The translations under genes and the position numbers were made by a program. A stretch of 64,000 nucleotides of DNA. It comes from Planctomycetota bacterium. Its GTDB lineage: Bacteria > Planctomycetota > Phycisphaerae > Phycisphaerales > Zrk34. Shown piece after piece: positions 32,401 to 47,400 of this stretch. The notes beneath the pieces were generated by a model. That model had not been told where the DNA came from and did not search any database. It saw only the letters and a list, made by a program, of their open reading frames with translations. The first letter of the stretch is position 1; each line of letters starts with the position of its first letter. Location of the stretch: contig WGMD01000021.1 in NCBI GenBank assembly GCA_016125255.1, forward strand, positions 62,001 through 126,000, in the 5' to 3' direction.

Positions 32401-35400
32401 AGTCGCGCTCGAACTGGAAGCACGTTATCAGCGGGGCAAGCAGAGCGTTGACGAATATCTGAAGCAGACCGCCATCGCCAACCCGCACGCCCAGATCATC
32501 TATCAGCCGCCCGATGCATGCGTCACGAAGACCGACGAGAGCGGCGCGCCGACGACATTGATGCCGACCCGCGCGGAAGACTACAGCACCGCCGAGGAAA
32601 TGGCCAAAAGGATCGGCGAAACCGAATCGACGCCGGGCGGGACGGTGGTGTTCCCGCGGGCGGTGAAGGAACTGCCGGAGGAGCCCAAGGAGATCAAGCC
32701 GCACCCGTACGGCATCGAGATGGGCACGCTCCTGAAGATGCTCAAGGATTCGACGCACAAGCATCTGGGCGGGTTTTTGACCAACGAATTCTCGCGCGTC
32801 AGCTCGAAAGTGTCACAGGAGCTTTGCGACAAGTCGGGGATGACGACGCGGACGTGGACCAATGCGGTTACGCACACGGATGCGGAGAAGCTTTTCAAGG
32901 CGATTCAGGACACGAAACTCATGTCCCCGCCGACGGATTGCCTGTCGCCCATCGGCGCCAAGCATCTGCTCGCCGGCCTGCTCAAGGGCGAGAAGGCCGA
33001 GTTCTACACGGCCACGACGCGCCCGCCGGCGGTGTATCGCGGCAACCCGTTCCAGATCGAAGTCGGCGTGGCCTTCGGCGGATCGCTCAGTGCCGACGAC
33101 CCGGCCCGCATCATCCGCTTCGCCAACCGCGTCCCCCTGCTCTATCAGCAGTCGGCCTGCGCGGCGTTCAAGGCGGTCGGCGACACCACATGGCGCAACT
33201 ACGGCATGAGCCAACCCAAGGGATCGCTGCCGGTCGGCCCGCTGGTCGTCATGATCCACATGGCCAGCGTGTGGGTCCCGTTCACCAGCGAATCGAAGGA
33301 AGCCATCGCCGACTATGACGAAATCCGCAAGGAGATGAAGCTCGCGCTGTCCGAATGCGGGCGCAAGCTCAAGACCTACCTGTCGCGCCGCGCCCGGATG
33401 CGACGCGAAGGCGAGCGGCGCGACGTGTTCTTCCGCTACATCAGCGAAGTCGTCCGCTCGCTCAATGTCATCAACGCCAAGCTCGATCCCGTCAAGCTCA
33501 AGTCGCAATTCGAGGCGGTGGCCAAGCGGGCGACGATGCAGGCGGACATGGAGTTCGATGCCGACGGCAATCCGATCAAGCGCAAGAGCGGTCGCGATGA
33601 ACTGGCCGCCGATGAGACGACGGTCATCATCGAAGACCGCAGCACACTCAGCAGCGAGATCGACGATCTCGCATCCGATGGCGAAAGCGCCCCCGCCCCG
33701 AAGAAGTCCAAGCGCGACGCCGATGATGATTACGATCAGGAAGGGCTGTTTGACTGACTTTGCCTTACTCCTCCCCCTCCGAGGGGGAGGTTGGGTAGGG
33801 GTGAATCACATCAGACCAAGTCTGCGCCCGCATCGAAAAGCACAATGATACAACTGATTCGCTTCACCCTCCCCCCGCCCCACACTCAAGGGCGGGGAGT
33901 GATGCCGAGCGATCATCGCACACGACGATCCGGCACGCGGGTGTCGAGCGGCGGGGAGCCGACGCGGGAGTTGATCGGGCCTTGCATCGGCAGCGGGCGG
34001 TAGCGCATCGGCTCAGACACATCGACTTTCTTTTCCGCCGCGAAGCTTCGCAGATCAAACGGCTCCGTCGACACATGCGACACGTCCAGCGTGCGGCCGT
34101 CGATTTCGACGATGCGCTCGCCAAAGGCGGTCAGGTTGTCGCCGCGGCGGCGCAGATGAAGCGGGCCGCGCCATGCGTCGGGCTCAATGGTTCGGGTCAC
34201 TTCGCCGCTCCGTGGGTCGAACACGCGCACCGCCGCCGGTTCGTCGCCGATGACGACCAGCCCGCCGGGCACCAGCGCCATGCGCTGACGGATCCACGGC
34301 GAGACGGCCTGCGACGCGCCGTTCGGATCGATCTCGTCATTGGCGCCGCGCAGGAGGGTCATCCATGTAACCGCCCCGCTGTCGGCGCCGAGCCGCCCCA
34401 CCGCCACGGACCCGAACGCCGCGTACAGTCCCCCATCGCCGATGGCCAGCTCGCAGAGTTCGGACTTCGGCGGGCGATTCGAGGCGGAGGATCGGCTCAA
34501 TAGCCGCTTGGACCAGAAGAGCGAACCATCGGCAAACCGCAGGGACACGACGATGTACTGACGTAGATTCGCCGGGCCTGTCAACGCCAGCGACGCGTAT
34601 ACGCGATCGCCCGCCAGCAGCGGCCGCCCCGCCCACGCGGCGTCCTTCCAGGTGGCATTGAGCTCGACCGGCCGCCGGGTCCAGCCGGCGTCCGCGCCGC
34701 CGCGCGATTCGCAGATGAGCACCAGCGGTTGGGACGGCTGGCCGTTCCAGTTGTCGAGCCGGAGCCGCACGCCCGGCCGAGGGTCGTCCGCGGCGGCGAC
34801 GTCGAATGTCTTGACCCGCCGGACCAATGGCAGCAGATCGTCGAGTCGATCGCCGGCGTTCAATGCCTGAAGCTGCCGACCATGCTCGGCGATGGCGGGC
34901 AGGTCATGGCGATATGCGGCGGCGAGGACGGCGAGTGTGTGAGCGTCGGCAGCGCGGTCTGCGAGACCGGGTTGATCGATGAGCGCGTCCATGAGTTCGG
35001 CGGCTTGGGCGAAGTCGGCGCGTTCGATGAGCAGTCCCGCCGCCTCCAGCGCCGCGCGCTGGCCGGCGACGGTCCATGCGAACCGGTCGAACACGGAGCG
35101 CATCGCCGCGACATCGCCGCGGGCGTGATCCAGTGCCCGCGTCGCCTCGTGTTCATCATGGGCCCGGATCGCCGCAAGCAGTTGCGGATGTTTCGTCGCT
35201 TCGTCGAGCACGACGCGCTGCACGCGCACGAAGCGCTCGTCATCGTCGCTGACCAGCGCCTCGCGGTGATGCAAGAGAAGATCCCCCGCCGTCCACGCCG
35301 CCTCGTCCCACTGCTGATCGGCCAGCAGATCGCGCAACTGGCGCAGCGCCCCGCGCGACTCGAGCGACTGCTCGACGAACACCTCCGCCCGGCCTGAGGT

Positions 35401-38400
35401 CGAGATGACCAGCAGGCCCAGCGCGACAAGCATCGTGATGCGGCGGGTTGGCCCCATGCCCCTATCCATCGGCACATTGTAGGAACGCATGACAACACGG
35501 CCGGGAAAATTCGGGGCCCAAGCTCATCGCCGGCGAATTGACGCCTCAGCGGCGGCGGCGACGCACGGCGGCGGCGCCGGCGAGGACGAGGCCGATCACG
35601 CCGGCGCCGGGCATCGGCACGGCGCTTTCGACGTTGCCGACCAGGCCGTACTGGTATTCGTTGCCGTCGCCTCCGAAGGACGCATCTTCGTCGGTGAGGA
35701 TCGATAGCGTGGCGGCGTGCAGACCGTCGGTCATGTCGCCGGTGAATTTAAGCGTCAGGGACAGCATGCCGCCCTTGGCAATGACGCCGGGCACGAAGCC
35801 GACCACCATGAAGTCATCGGCGTCAGGCCCGCTGATGAGGGCGTCGAGAATCGACAGCCCGGTCAGGGCGATGTCATCGGGGAGGTCGAGCGTCACGTTG
35901 AAGATATCCAGGCCGCGGGTGCTCATGGCGCCGGTGCCGACGGTGCCGAAGTCGATGATGCTGCTCGGCACGGGCGTCGAGTCATAAACGGGGCCGACGC
36001 CGGTGCCGCTCAGGGCGACGTTCTGCGTGATGGCGGAGTTGGAGCCGTCGGGGTTGCCATTATCGAGGGCAAGCTGGACGTTCGTCGAGTCGGTGGTGTG
36101 CGCGGTCGGGGTGTAGGTGAAGTCGAAGGCCTGCATCGAGCCGTCGGTCAGATTGAGCAGACCGCCGGAGCCGTTGAAGGCGCCGGCGCTGGAAGCAAGG
36201 GAGCCCTTGAGGTTGGAGATGTCGCCGAGGCCGGATTCGTTGCCGTCGCCGATGTTGTTGACCTTGGCGGTGGCGGTGCCGGTGGAGCCGATGCGGACGA
36301 AGCCGGCGTCGCCGTCGACGGCTTCGGCGACGGGGGCGACGCCCTTGCCCATGAGCGTCAGGTTCTCGGTGTTGTTGTTGGAGGTGATGGTCAGTGTGTC
36401 GGAGGCATCGCCGCGGCTGGCGGGCGAGAAGGTGTAGTCACGCGTGGCCTGCTCGCCGAGCTGGAGCGGGCCGTAGGCGGCGTCGCTGGCGGGGGCGAAG
36501 GGACTCGACACGGCGCCGAAGGAGCCCGAGAGCGTGCTGCCGTCATCGCCGACGTTCTCGGCGGTGACGGTCTGCGTGCCGGTCTGACCGACGAGCACCG
36601 CGCCGAAGTCGACGGGGTTCGGCGACGCACCGAGGATCGGGCCGACCACCTTGCCCGTCACAAGCAGTTCGATCGGGCTCAGGGCCGTCATCGACGAGGC
36701 GTTGTCGGAGCTGGGCGAGAGCGTGAGCGTGTGCGAGAAGGTGCCGGTCATCGCGTCGTGCAGCGTGACGCTGAATCCGCCCTGCGCGGTCTGGCCGGCC
36801 ACGGCGCTGAACGGATCGAAGCCGCTGAAGGCGAAGGCGCTTGTGGCGCCGCCGAGGTTCCAGGCGCCCGAGAGCGTGTCGGAGTTGGCGGCGGGCGCAT
36901 CGTTGGCGACATTGAACATCGCCAGCGCATCGCCGCCGTTGATGTTGATCGCGCCAAGGTCCAGCACATAGTGCGTCGCGTCATTCTGCATGAGCGTGCC
37001 GACGCCGGTGAGGCCATTGAGGATCGGGGCGGCGAAGTTGTTGACCTGGGCGTTGATGTTGATCGTCTGTACACCCAGCGGAATGTTGGTCCCGAAGCCG
37101 AAGTCGGACCCGTTGGACTCGAAGGCGAAGGTCGCGGTGCCGGACTTGGCGCCGGCGGTCGAGGTATCGGCGGCGACCTTGAAGACGTTGTTGCTGGCGC
37201 CGGGGGCCAGGTCGTTGAAGTTGCCGAAGGCGGAAACGGCCGGTCCGCCGATCACCGTCGTCGCCGAGCCGACGAGCTTCTCGCTGAACCCGTCGTTGGC
37301 GGCGGTGTTGGTGACCATCAGGTTCTGCATGACCATGCCCGACCCATCGCCGACATGCACGACGCCGAAGTTGACGTCATTGAGCATGCTGGCGGCGGCG
37401 GGACGGATGACGCTCGCGGTGACATGGACGGTCTGGCTGGGCAGATTCGTGATGCCCAGGCCGCTGGACCCGTCGCCGTTTGAGGCGAGACTGATCGTGG
37501 CGGTGCCGGACTTGGCGCCGGCGGTCGAGGTGTCGACGCCGACCTTGAGCGACGCGTTGTTCGTCGCGCCGGGGGCAAGCTTGCTGATCGACCCGCTGGC
37601 GGTGATCGGCAAGCCGTCGGTGGCGATCGACGCGTCGAGCGCTTCGCTGAATCCGTCATTGGGCACGTCGTTGGTGATCGACAGATTCTGATTCACCATC
37701 GCGCCCAGGCGTACATTGCCGAAATTGACGGGCTCGGGGCTGTGCGCGGTGGGGTTGGCGTAGCGGAAGGCAGCGCCGGTGATGTTCAGGTCCGTGCCGG
37801 CGACATTGTCGAAGTTCGATTCAAAGTGCAGGGTCTGCCCGGTCAGCGCGCCGGCGGAAGTGGCGTTGAAAGTCACGCTCTGCGGGCCGGAACCGGAGCC
37901 GGCGGCGATCGGACCCAGCAGGCCTTCGCTCGCGCCCGCGCCGCTGATGCGGCCGTCGGTGATGTTGCCGCCGTTGACGGCGGTCTGCACGGCGACGCGC
38001 ACGTCGGGGCTCTGATCCACCGTGCCGTCGTTGAACACTTCGTAGCTGAGCATGTTCACATCGCCCACGTGCACATTGCCGAAGGCGACATCGCCGCTCG
38101 TCGAAATCGTGAACGGATCGCTGGCGAGAATCTGGCCCGTGCCGCTCACGTTGGCGCGCTTGTTGAAGCTGTTGCCCGAGCCGAAGTTCGCATTGTTGTA
38201 GTCCTTGCGAACGAGGAGGTCGTGCGAACCGAGGTTCAGATCATCGCCATTGTGCGTGAGGAAGTCGGTGTCGGAGTCGCCGCCGGTGCCGGACAGGTCC
38301 AGCGAGGCGCCGGGGTCGACGATGATCGTGCCGGACTGGCCGTCGATGATGCCCTGCGCGACGAGGGTTCCGTTGGCAGCCCGGACGGTGCCGTGATTGA

Positions 38401-41400
38401 GAACGATGTCGGCGATGACGCCGTGACCGAAGATTTCACCATTGTTGATAATCGACCCGTTGGAGTTGAGGGTCGCATCCAGCAGGCCCGCGCCGCCGAG
38501 TTCGACGACGCCGGCGTTGGTGAGCTGGTTGGCCATGTTGAAGGTGTGATTGTCGTAGATCTTGAACAGGCCGTTGTTGGTCGTCAGCGAGTTGAACAGG
38601 TCGAGGCCGCCGCCGGTGCCCGCGACGAACTTGGCCTGCACGCCGGACATTTCGACGGTGGTGCCTTCGCCGATGGTGGTGATGGCGGTGGAGGCGGAGC
38701 TGAGGAAGTTCATCAGCGGCGCGGTGTTGATCGCCGGATCGAAATCGACGACGCGGTAGATCCCGCCGCTCAGCACGCCGCCCGAGAGATTGGTCAACGT
38801 GGCGTTGTTCCCGGTCAGGATGGTCGAGCCGTGGCCGAGGACTTCAAATGTGCCGTTATTGGTAAAGGTTCCGCCGCCATTGCCCGAGAGATTGAGCTGA
38901 GCGCTGTTGGACGCGCGGACGATGCCGGTCGTGTCATTGATGAACGCATCGGCGACGTTCGCGGGATCGACGGTGATGTTGCGACCAGCGACGTTGGACT
39001 GGATCACGCCCTTGTTAGTGATCGCCATCGAATTGACGCCGATCTGACCGATGCCCTGGATCGTGTGGTTCTGACCATTGGTCAGACGGCTGGTTCCGTC
39101 GGGGGCGAAGATACGGTTGGCGTCGCCGTTGTTCATGTTCCAGACGCCGTTGCCCGCGAAGGTGGTGTCGCCCTGAATCTGGGCATCGGTGTTATTGCCG
39201 CCGGTGTTCTGATTGACCGACCCGTTGTTGGTGAACAATCCGACGAAGATCGGATCGATGTCGTTGGAGATGGACATCTTCGAGCCGGTCGTGAGCGTCA
39301 CGTGGTCGAGCTTCACGGAGTTCTGGGTGATGCGGATGTCGCCGGTGCCGCTCGTCGAGAGATTGCCGCCGACGATGGTCGCCCCGGCGAGCAGGTTCAC
39401 GACCGACCCGTCGAGGGCTTCGATCGTGCTGTTGTTGGTGAAGGTGCCGTCGGCAAGCTGCAGGGTGCCGCCGGCCGATGCGCGGAGGATGTTGTTATTG
39501 ACCACACCCGGACCGGCCGAAGGATCGATCGTCAGTGTGTTGGACACATTGGCGATGATGAGCCCGTTGTTGATCAGGCCCATGCTGTTGGCGCCGATCT
39601 GACCGGCGCCCTGGATGGTGTGCCCGGCAGCGTTCGTGAGCACATCGTTGGCGTTGTTGAAGGCGAACATGCGATTGGCCGTCGTGTTGGACATCGTCCA
39701 CGTGCCGTTGCCGGTAAAGGTCGTGTCGCCGTCGATGCGGACATCGGTCGTGTTGCCGCCGGAATTCTGGTGCACCGAGCCGTTGTTCGTGAACATGCCC
39801 GTGAAGATCGGGTCGATGTCGTTGGCGATGTTCAGCGTCGAGCCGGCGGTCAAGGTGGCGTTCTGAATCGTCACGAGGTTCTGCGTGATATTGATCGACC
39901 CGGAGCCGGACGTCTTGAAGTTTCCGCCGACGATGGTCGCCCCGGACAGCAGGTTCACGACGGACATGTCCTGCGCTTCGATGTCGCCGTTGTTGGTGAA
40001 CGTGCCGCCGGTGAGCTGGAGCGAGCCGCCGGCGGAGGCGCGAAGCGTGCTGTTGTTGATGACGTTGGCGATCGAGGGATCAATGGTCAGCGTGCTGCTG
40101 ACGTTGGCGTCGATGAGCCCGTTATTGATGATGCCCAGCGAGTTGATGCCCAACTGGCCGGCGCCCTGGATCTTGAATCCGCTGGCGATCGTCAGCACAT
40201 CGGTGGGCGTGTCGGAGAAGATGCGGTTCTGGATGCTGTTCGACATCGTCCAGACACCGGTGCCCGTGACCGTCGAATTGCCGACGATGTGGACATCGGT
40301 GGAGTTGCCGGCCGAGTTCTGAAGCAGCGAGCCGTTGAGGGTGATCAGGCCCTCGAACTGCGGGTCAATGTCGTTGTTGATGATCATCGAGCTGCCGGTG
40401 GTCAGCGTGATGTCGCGCAGTCGGACGGTGTTGCCGACGATGCGGATGAAGCTGTTGTTGCCGCTGTCGGTGGCCAGCGAGCCGCCGAAGATGGTCGCGC
40501 CGCCGGCGAGTTCGACTTCGCCGTCGTTGATCGCCTTGATGGTGCCGCCATTGTTGTTGAACACGCCGCCGACGAGCTGGAGGATGCCGTTGTTGTCGGC
40601 CTGCATGAGACCGGCGTTGCGGACATCGGAGCCCAGTCCGTCGACATCGGCATCGCCGGGATTGATGAACAGCCGATTGCTGCTGTTGTTGTTGGCGATA
40701 ATCGTGCCGTTGTTGATCAAGCCGATAGTGCCGGTGCCGATCTGCCCCGAACCGGTGAACGTGTGGGCCGCACTGTTAGTAAGGATATCGCCCGCCGTCA
40801 GACCGAAGATGCGGTTGTTGACATTGTCGGACATGGCCCAGGTGCCCGACCCGGCGAAGGTCGTCGAACCGTCGATACGGACATCGGTGGCGTTGCCGAG
40901 GGAATTCTGATGGACGGTGCCGTTGTTGGTGAACAGGGTCTTGAAGATCGGGTCTTGGTCATTGTTGATGACGAGGTTGGAGCCCGAAGTGAGCGTGGTG
41001 CTTTCAAGCGTCACGAAGTTCTGGGTGATGCGGATTTCACCGGTGCCGGAGGTCTTAAGGTTGCCGCCGACAATGGTCGTCCCGGTCAGCAGATTCACGA
41101 CGGACATGTCCTGCGCTTCGATATCGCCATTGTTGGTGAACGTTCCGTCCGTGAGCTGCAGGACGCCGGCGGTCGTCGCGCGGAGGGTGCCGTTGTTGAG
41201 CAGGCCCGCGGCGGAGGGATTGATCGTCATCGTGTTGCCGGCATCGGCGACGATCAGGTTCTTGTTGGTGATGCCGATCTCATTGGCGCCGAGCTGGCCG
41301 CCGCCGCTGATCTTGGCATTGGTGTCGACGGTCAGCGTGCCCGTGCCGCGTACACGGTTGTTCACGTTGGAGCTGATGGCGAAATTGCCGTTGCCGGTCA

Positions 41401-44400
41401 GCAGCACATCGCCGTTGAGGACGAAGTCCGTGGCGTTGCCGAGGGAGTTGATCTGGAACGTGCCGTTGTTCGTGAACGTGCCGGTATAGACGGTGCTCTG
41501 GGCATTACCGATCCGCATGAGACTGCCGGCGGTGAGCGTGACGTTCTGCAGGCCCGACCCGCTGAACAGGTCGATGGCGCCGGAGCCGGTCGACGAAAGA
41601 TTGCCGTTGGAGACGACAGCGCCGCCCTTGATCTGGACGAGGGAGGCGTCCTGCGCGAGGATGGTTCCGGCGGTATTGATGTAGGCGCCGGACTGGAATT
41701 CGAGGGTGCCGCCGGCGGAGGCGCGCAGGGTGCCGTCATTGGTGACGCTGGCGAGGGGATCGAAGGAGAGCAGAGCGGCATTGGCCTCGACGACGCCGTG
41801 GTTGACGACGTCGATCTGGTTGAGGCCGATCTGGCCGCCTCCCTTGATGGTGTGCGTGGCGCTGTTGATGAGCGTGCCGGTGCCGCGGATGCGGTTGTTG
41901 ATATTGCCGCCCATGACGACCATACCGGAGCCGTCCAGTGTCAGGGCGGTGTCAACGACGATGTCGGTGGCGTTACCGATGGAGTTGAGCTGAAGGGTGC
42001 CGTTATTGGTGATCGTGCCGGAGAGGGTCGGGATCTGATTGTTGTTGATGCGAACGAGACTGCCGGCGGTGATGGTCAGGTTCTTGGTGGTCGAGCCGGT
42101 GAACAGGTCGATGCTGCCCGAGCCGCTCGTGCTCAGGTTGCCGCCGGAGACGACGGCTCCGTTGAGGACCTGCACAAGCGAGGCATCCGCGGCGGAGATG
42201 GTGCCGTTGGTGTTGTCGTACATTCCGCCGCCCAGATTCAGCGAGCCGCCGCTGACGGCGCGGAGCGTGGCGTTGTTGGTGAGGATGGTGGCGGGGTCGA
42301 TGGTCATCGTGGCGGCATTGGCTTCGATGACGCCGTTGTTGACGATGTCGATGGCGTTGGAGCCGATGGCCCCGCCGCCGGTGATGGTGTGCATGGCGCC
42401 GTTCGTGAGTGTGCCGGTGCCGCGAATGCGATTGTTGGCGTTGGCGCCGAGGACCAGCTTGCCGGAGCCGCTGAGCGTCAGGTCGGGCGACGCGCCGCCG
42501 AGGATGAGTTCGGTGGCGTTGCCGACGGAGTTGAGCAAGATCGTGCCGTTGTTGGTGACGTCGCCTGCGATGGTCAGCGACTGAGCATTGTTGAACGTGA
42601 GCTGATCATCGGAGCCGATCGTCAGATTGTTGATCGTGCGCGAGACGTTGAGGAAGACGGTGACGGCGGTGTCGCCGTCGTCGATGATGGCGTTGAACGT
42701 ATTGTTGATCGGCTCACCGTTGTCCCAGTTGGCGCCGGTGTTCCAGTTGCCGTCGCCGTTGAAGGTCCATGTCGAATCGACGGCCATCGCCATCGGCTCA
42801 CACACCAGCGCCGACATCACCGCCGCAATCACCGCGCCTTGACCCATCCGCCGACCGACAGCTTTGAGCTTGTTCATCTATCTACCTTTCTCGATACACC
42901 GCATCGTTCATCGACGTGCGGCCCGGACCATCGTCTTTCTTTGGCACACCCGTCAAGACTACCCAATGCCTCACAAAACGCCCAATATAGTGCCACAGCG
43001 GCATATAGACAGCAAGTGAAAATTTCCTCACAGACGCGTTTACAAACCTCTAACGAGCGATGGCATCATTCCCGCCGCCGAGCGCTCCGCTTCCGTTTAA
43101 CGCGAGTGAATTTTCTTCACACGCCGACTAACCAACAAAAGTCAACGACTTACATCACTTGCCCGCGCGGCGGGCCGTCGCATGTTCTTAACAATCCGGG
43201 GCATTGGGGGGGAGCGCGGCCGCGAACTGCGGCCATGAAAAAACCCGCAAGATTTCTTGCGGGTTCGGAGGGTTAAAACCATTAAAAATGTCGCCCAATC
43301 ACCGGCTGACTTTCGCGCCGCCGACGTTGACGTTGATCTGCGGGCGGACTTCGGCGCGGTCGAGAATGTCGCGGACGCTGCGGGCGATGCCCTCGGCGTC
43401 GATGCCCGCCTCGGCAAGCTGGCCGCCGCGACCGCCCTGATAAATCCAGCGATCGGGAAGGCCGATGCGGTGAATGAGCGACGTGTTGAGCTTCGCTTCG
43501 TGCGCCGCTTCGAGCACGCACGAACCGAACCCGCTCACGAGCGCGTGATCTTCGACCGTCAGAATCGGCGTGCCGGCTTCGATGAGCTTGGTGATCAGTT
43601 CGATGTCGACGGGCTTGGCGAAGCGTGCATCGTACACGGCGACGCTGTACCCCTGCTCGGCGAGCTTCTGACGCGCGACGAGCGCATGATTGGCGGGGAA
43701 CCCGTAGGCGAGGATCGCCAGGTCCGTGCCTTCGGCGATGCAGTGCGCCTTGCCGAGTTTGAACGGCGGGGGATTGTCGTTGATCGAAGGCGTGGCGACA
43801 TTGTCGCGCGGGTAACGACAAGCGGAGGGACCGGCGTCGTAGTGGCGCATGAACTCCAGCGCGCCGCGGAGCGTCGGCTCGTCGATCGGCGCGACCAGCG
43901 CCATCTTCGGGAACACGCGCAGGAAGCCGATGTCGCAGAAGCCATGATGCACTGCGCCGTCGCCGCCGACGACGCCCGCGCGGTCCATGCAGAAACGCAC
44001 GGGCAAGCCCTGCAGCGCACATTCCTGAAAGACCTGGTCGAACGCGCGCTGCATGAACGTCGAGTAGATCGTGACGAACGGCTTGAGTCCGGCCTTGGCC
44101 ATGCCGGCGCACATGTCGGTGGCGTGGCTTTCCGCGATGCCAACGTCGAACGCGCGGTCGGGGAACTTGGGGATCACATGATTGAGACCGGTCCCGTCGG
44201 GCATGCCGGCGGTGACGCAGGTGACTTTCTCATCGCGCTCCATCAGGTCGATCAGCGCCTCGGAGTACGCGGCCGTGAAGCTGCGCCCGCCCTTCTGCAC
44301 TTCGACCCGGCAGCCCTCGACGCGGAAGGGCTTGGGCGAATGGAACTGCGTCGGATCGTTGGAGGCGAAGTCAAAGCCCTTGCCCTTGATCGTCTTGGTG

Positions 44401-47400
44401 TGCACGAGCACGGGGCGATCCAGGTCCTTCACTTCATTGAACATCTCGATGAGACCGGCGACATCGTGCCCGTCGATCGGCCCGACGCACAGCAGGCCGA
44501 AGTGCTCATAAAGATGCTCGTGCGAGATGGCCGCCTTGGTCATCTCACCGAGGCGATGATAGATGCCTTCCAGCACCGACCCGCCGGGGATCTGCTTGAG
44601 CATTTCATGGGCGCGGTCCTTGATGGACTTGTACGTCGGGTTGAGGCGGACCTTGTCGAAATAAGTGGCGAGGGCTCCCTGCGGCTGCCCGATGCTCATG
44701 CCGTTGTCATTGAGCACGATGAGGAACTGCCGCTTGAGCGTGCCGGCATTGTTGATGCCTTCCATCGCCAACCCGTTGACGATCGACGAGTCGCCGATGA
44801 GCGCGACGGTGCGGCGGTCCGGTTCGCCATTGATCTGATCGCCGCGCGCCATGCCGACGGCCGTCGAGATGGCCGTGCCGGCGTGACCGACGCTGAACAG
44901 GTCGTATCCGCTCTCGCGCGGCTCGGGGAACCCGGCCATGCCGCCATTCTGGCGCAGCTTGCCGAGCAGGTGCTGGCGACCGGTCAGCAGTTTGTGCGGA
45001 TAGCACTGATGACCGACATCAAAGAGGAAGCGGTCATGCCCGAAGTCGAACACATAATGCAGCGCGATCGTCAGTTCGACGACGCCGAGGTTCGGAGCGA
45101 GGTGTCCGCCGGACTTGGAGACCTGATCGCAGATGGCTTGACGGATTTCCCCGGCGAGCTGATCGAGTTGTTCGATTTTGAGCTGTTTGAGGTCAGCGGG
45201 GGATTTGATCGTCGAAAGCAAAGTCTCAGACATGCGCGGGGTCCTTCGCGGGGGTGGCGATAGCACGGCCGTCAGTGGCTGGCCGTGTGTTTGATCCATC
45301 GGGCGGCCTTGCCCTTGGTGGTTCGGATGGGGGTATGCGGACGCTGCATAATTGCCATTAGGGTATGCTTATTTGGTCCTTACGGCAAGGAAGTCGCACA
45401 AATCTCTCAGATGCCCCGCCGCCTCGCCCAGGGGCTCCAAAGCCGCATGCGCCTCGACCCGCAGGGCCTCGACCTGCCGCCGGCTCTCATCGAGCCCGAG
45501 CACCGCCGGGTAGGTCAGCTTGTCCTGCTCCACGTCTTTCCCAGCCGTCTTGCCCAGTTGTTCGGTCGTCTGCGTCACGTCCAGCACATCGTCGACGATC
45601 TGGAACATGAGCCCGACCGCGTCGCCGTAGCGTGTCACCGCTTCGAGCTGCTTGCCGTCCGCCCCGCCGCACAGGGCGCCCATGCGCACCGACGCCCGGA
45701 TGAGCGCCCCGGTCTTGTTGCGGTGAATCGTGCGGAGCCGCTCGACCGGCGCGACCGTTTCGTCGAAGTCCGGCAGCGTGTCGTAGACCTGACCAGCGAT
45801 CATGGCGTTCGTCCCCGTCGCAAGCTCCGTGCAGATCGCGGCGGCGAGCGAAGCGGGCGAAAGATGCGTGACGATCAACTCGAAGGCCAGGCCCATCATG
45901 GCGTCGCCGGCGAGGATCGCCATCGCTTCGTTGGTGTGCTTGTGCAGCGTCGGTCGGCCGCGCCGCAGGTCGTCATCGTCCATCGCCGGCAGGTCGTCGT
46001 GGATGAGCGAAAAGCAATGGATCATCTCGATCGCCGCCGCGGCGGGCAGACACTGATCGATCGTCCCCCCCACTGCTTCACATCCCCGCACCACCAGAAT
46101 CGGCCTCATCCGCTTGCCCGGCCCAAGCAGCGAGTACGACATCGCCGCCACCAGATTCCGCGGAAGCGCCTTCTGCGCCGCCATGTAGTCGGCCATATAC
46201 GCTTCGACCCGCGCCGCCGGAGCGGTCATGTCGTTACTCTTCGTCTTCGTCACCACGAGCGCATCCCTGTTCAAGTTCACGTCCAACCGCCGCCGCGCCC
46301 CCCCCCGCCGCTTGCGGCCTGGCATCCCCAATCGGGCTTCAAGTATAGACCATCCCCCTCGCTCACGCACCCGCCCCCCGCTATGCTCATCGCACCGGAG
46401 TCCACCCATGCTGCCCTGGCCCGAGTACCTTAAGTTCCTCATCTCCGTGCTCGTCATCATCGACCCGCCCGGCGTGGTCCCCATGTTCCTTTCCGCCACC
46501 GCTGATCAAAACCGCATCCAGCGCCGACGCACCGCTCGCGTCGCCGCCATGTCCGTCGCACTCATCCTCATCGTCGTCGCCATCGGCGGCGGCCCCGTCC
46601 TCGAATACCTGGGCATCCGCATCGCCGCCTTCCGCATCGCCGGCGGCATCCTGCTCCTGCTCATGGGCATCTCCATGCTGCATGCCCGCGTCTCCCCCGC
46701 TGTCCAGACACCCGAGGAAGCACGCGAAGCTGAACTCGCCGACGACGTCGCCGTCGTCCCCCTCGCCATCCCACTCCTCGCCGGCCCCGGCGCCATCAGC
46801 GCCGTCGTCATCTACTCCCTCCGCGAGCAGACTTGGATGCACATCGCCGTCATCTGCGGCGTGCTCGTCATCGTCGCGATCATCACCTGGCTCGTCCTCC
46901 GTCTCGCCACCGCCATCGAACCGATGATCTCCCGCACCGGTCTCAAAGTCGTCACCCGACTCTTCGGCCTGATCCTCGCCGCCATCGCCGTCGAGTTCAT
47001 GGTCCAAGGCCTCCTCGAAGTCTTCCCCGCACTCGGCTCACCGCCTTGATCCCTCAAATGGAAAATGGAAACTGGAAAATCGTGTTCATTTTCCATTTTC
47101 CATTTCCCGTTTTCCATTTATCATGAAGAAGTTCACCCGCCGTGTGCCTCTCCGCGCCTTTTTCAGGAGCCCCCGATGTCCAAGCAATCCTTCCTCCTCC
47201 CCCTCCTTCTTTTGACCTGCACGGTCTTTGCCGCCGACACCGTCACGCCCTTCAACGGCAAAGACCTGGCCGGCTGGACCGGCCGCGGCAAAGATGGCGC
47301 GACCGGCGGATGGACCGTCGGGGCCGCACGCGTCTCCCCCGATCACCCCGACCAGCTTGTCGCCGACGCCGGGGGCGATCAACTCATCAACATCAGCGCC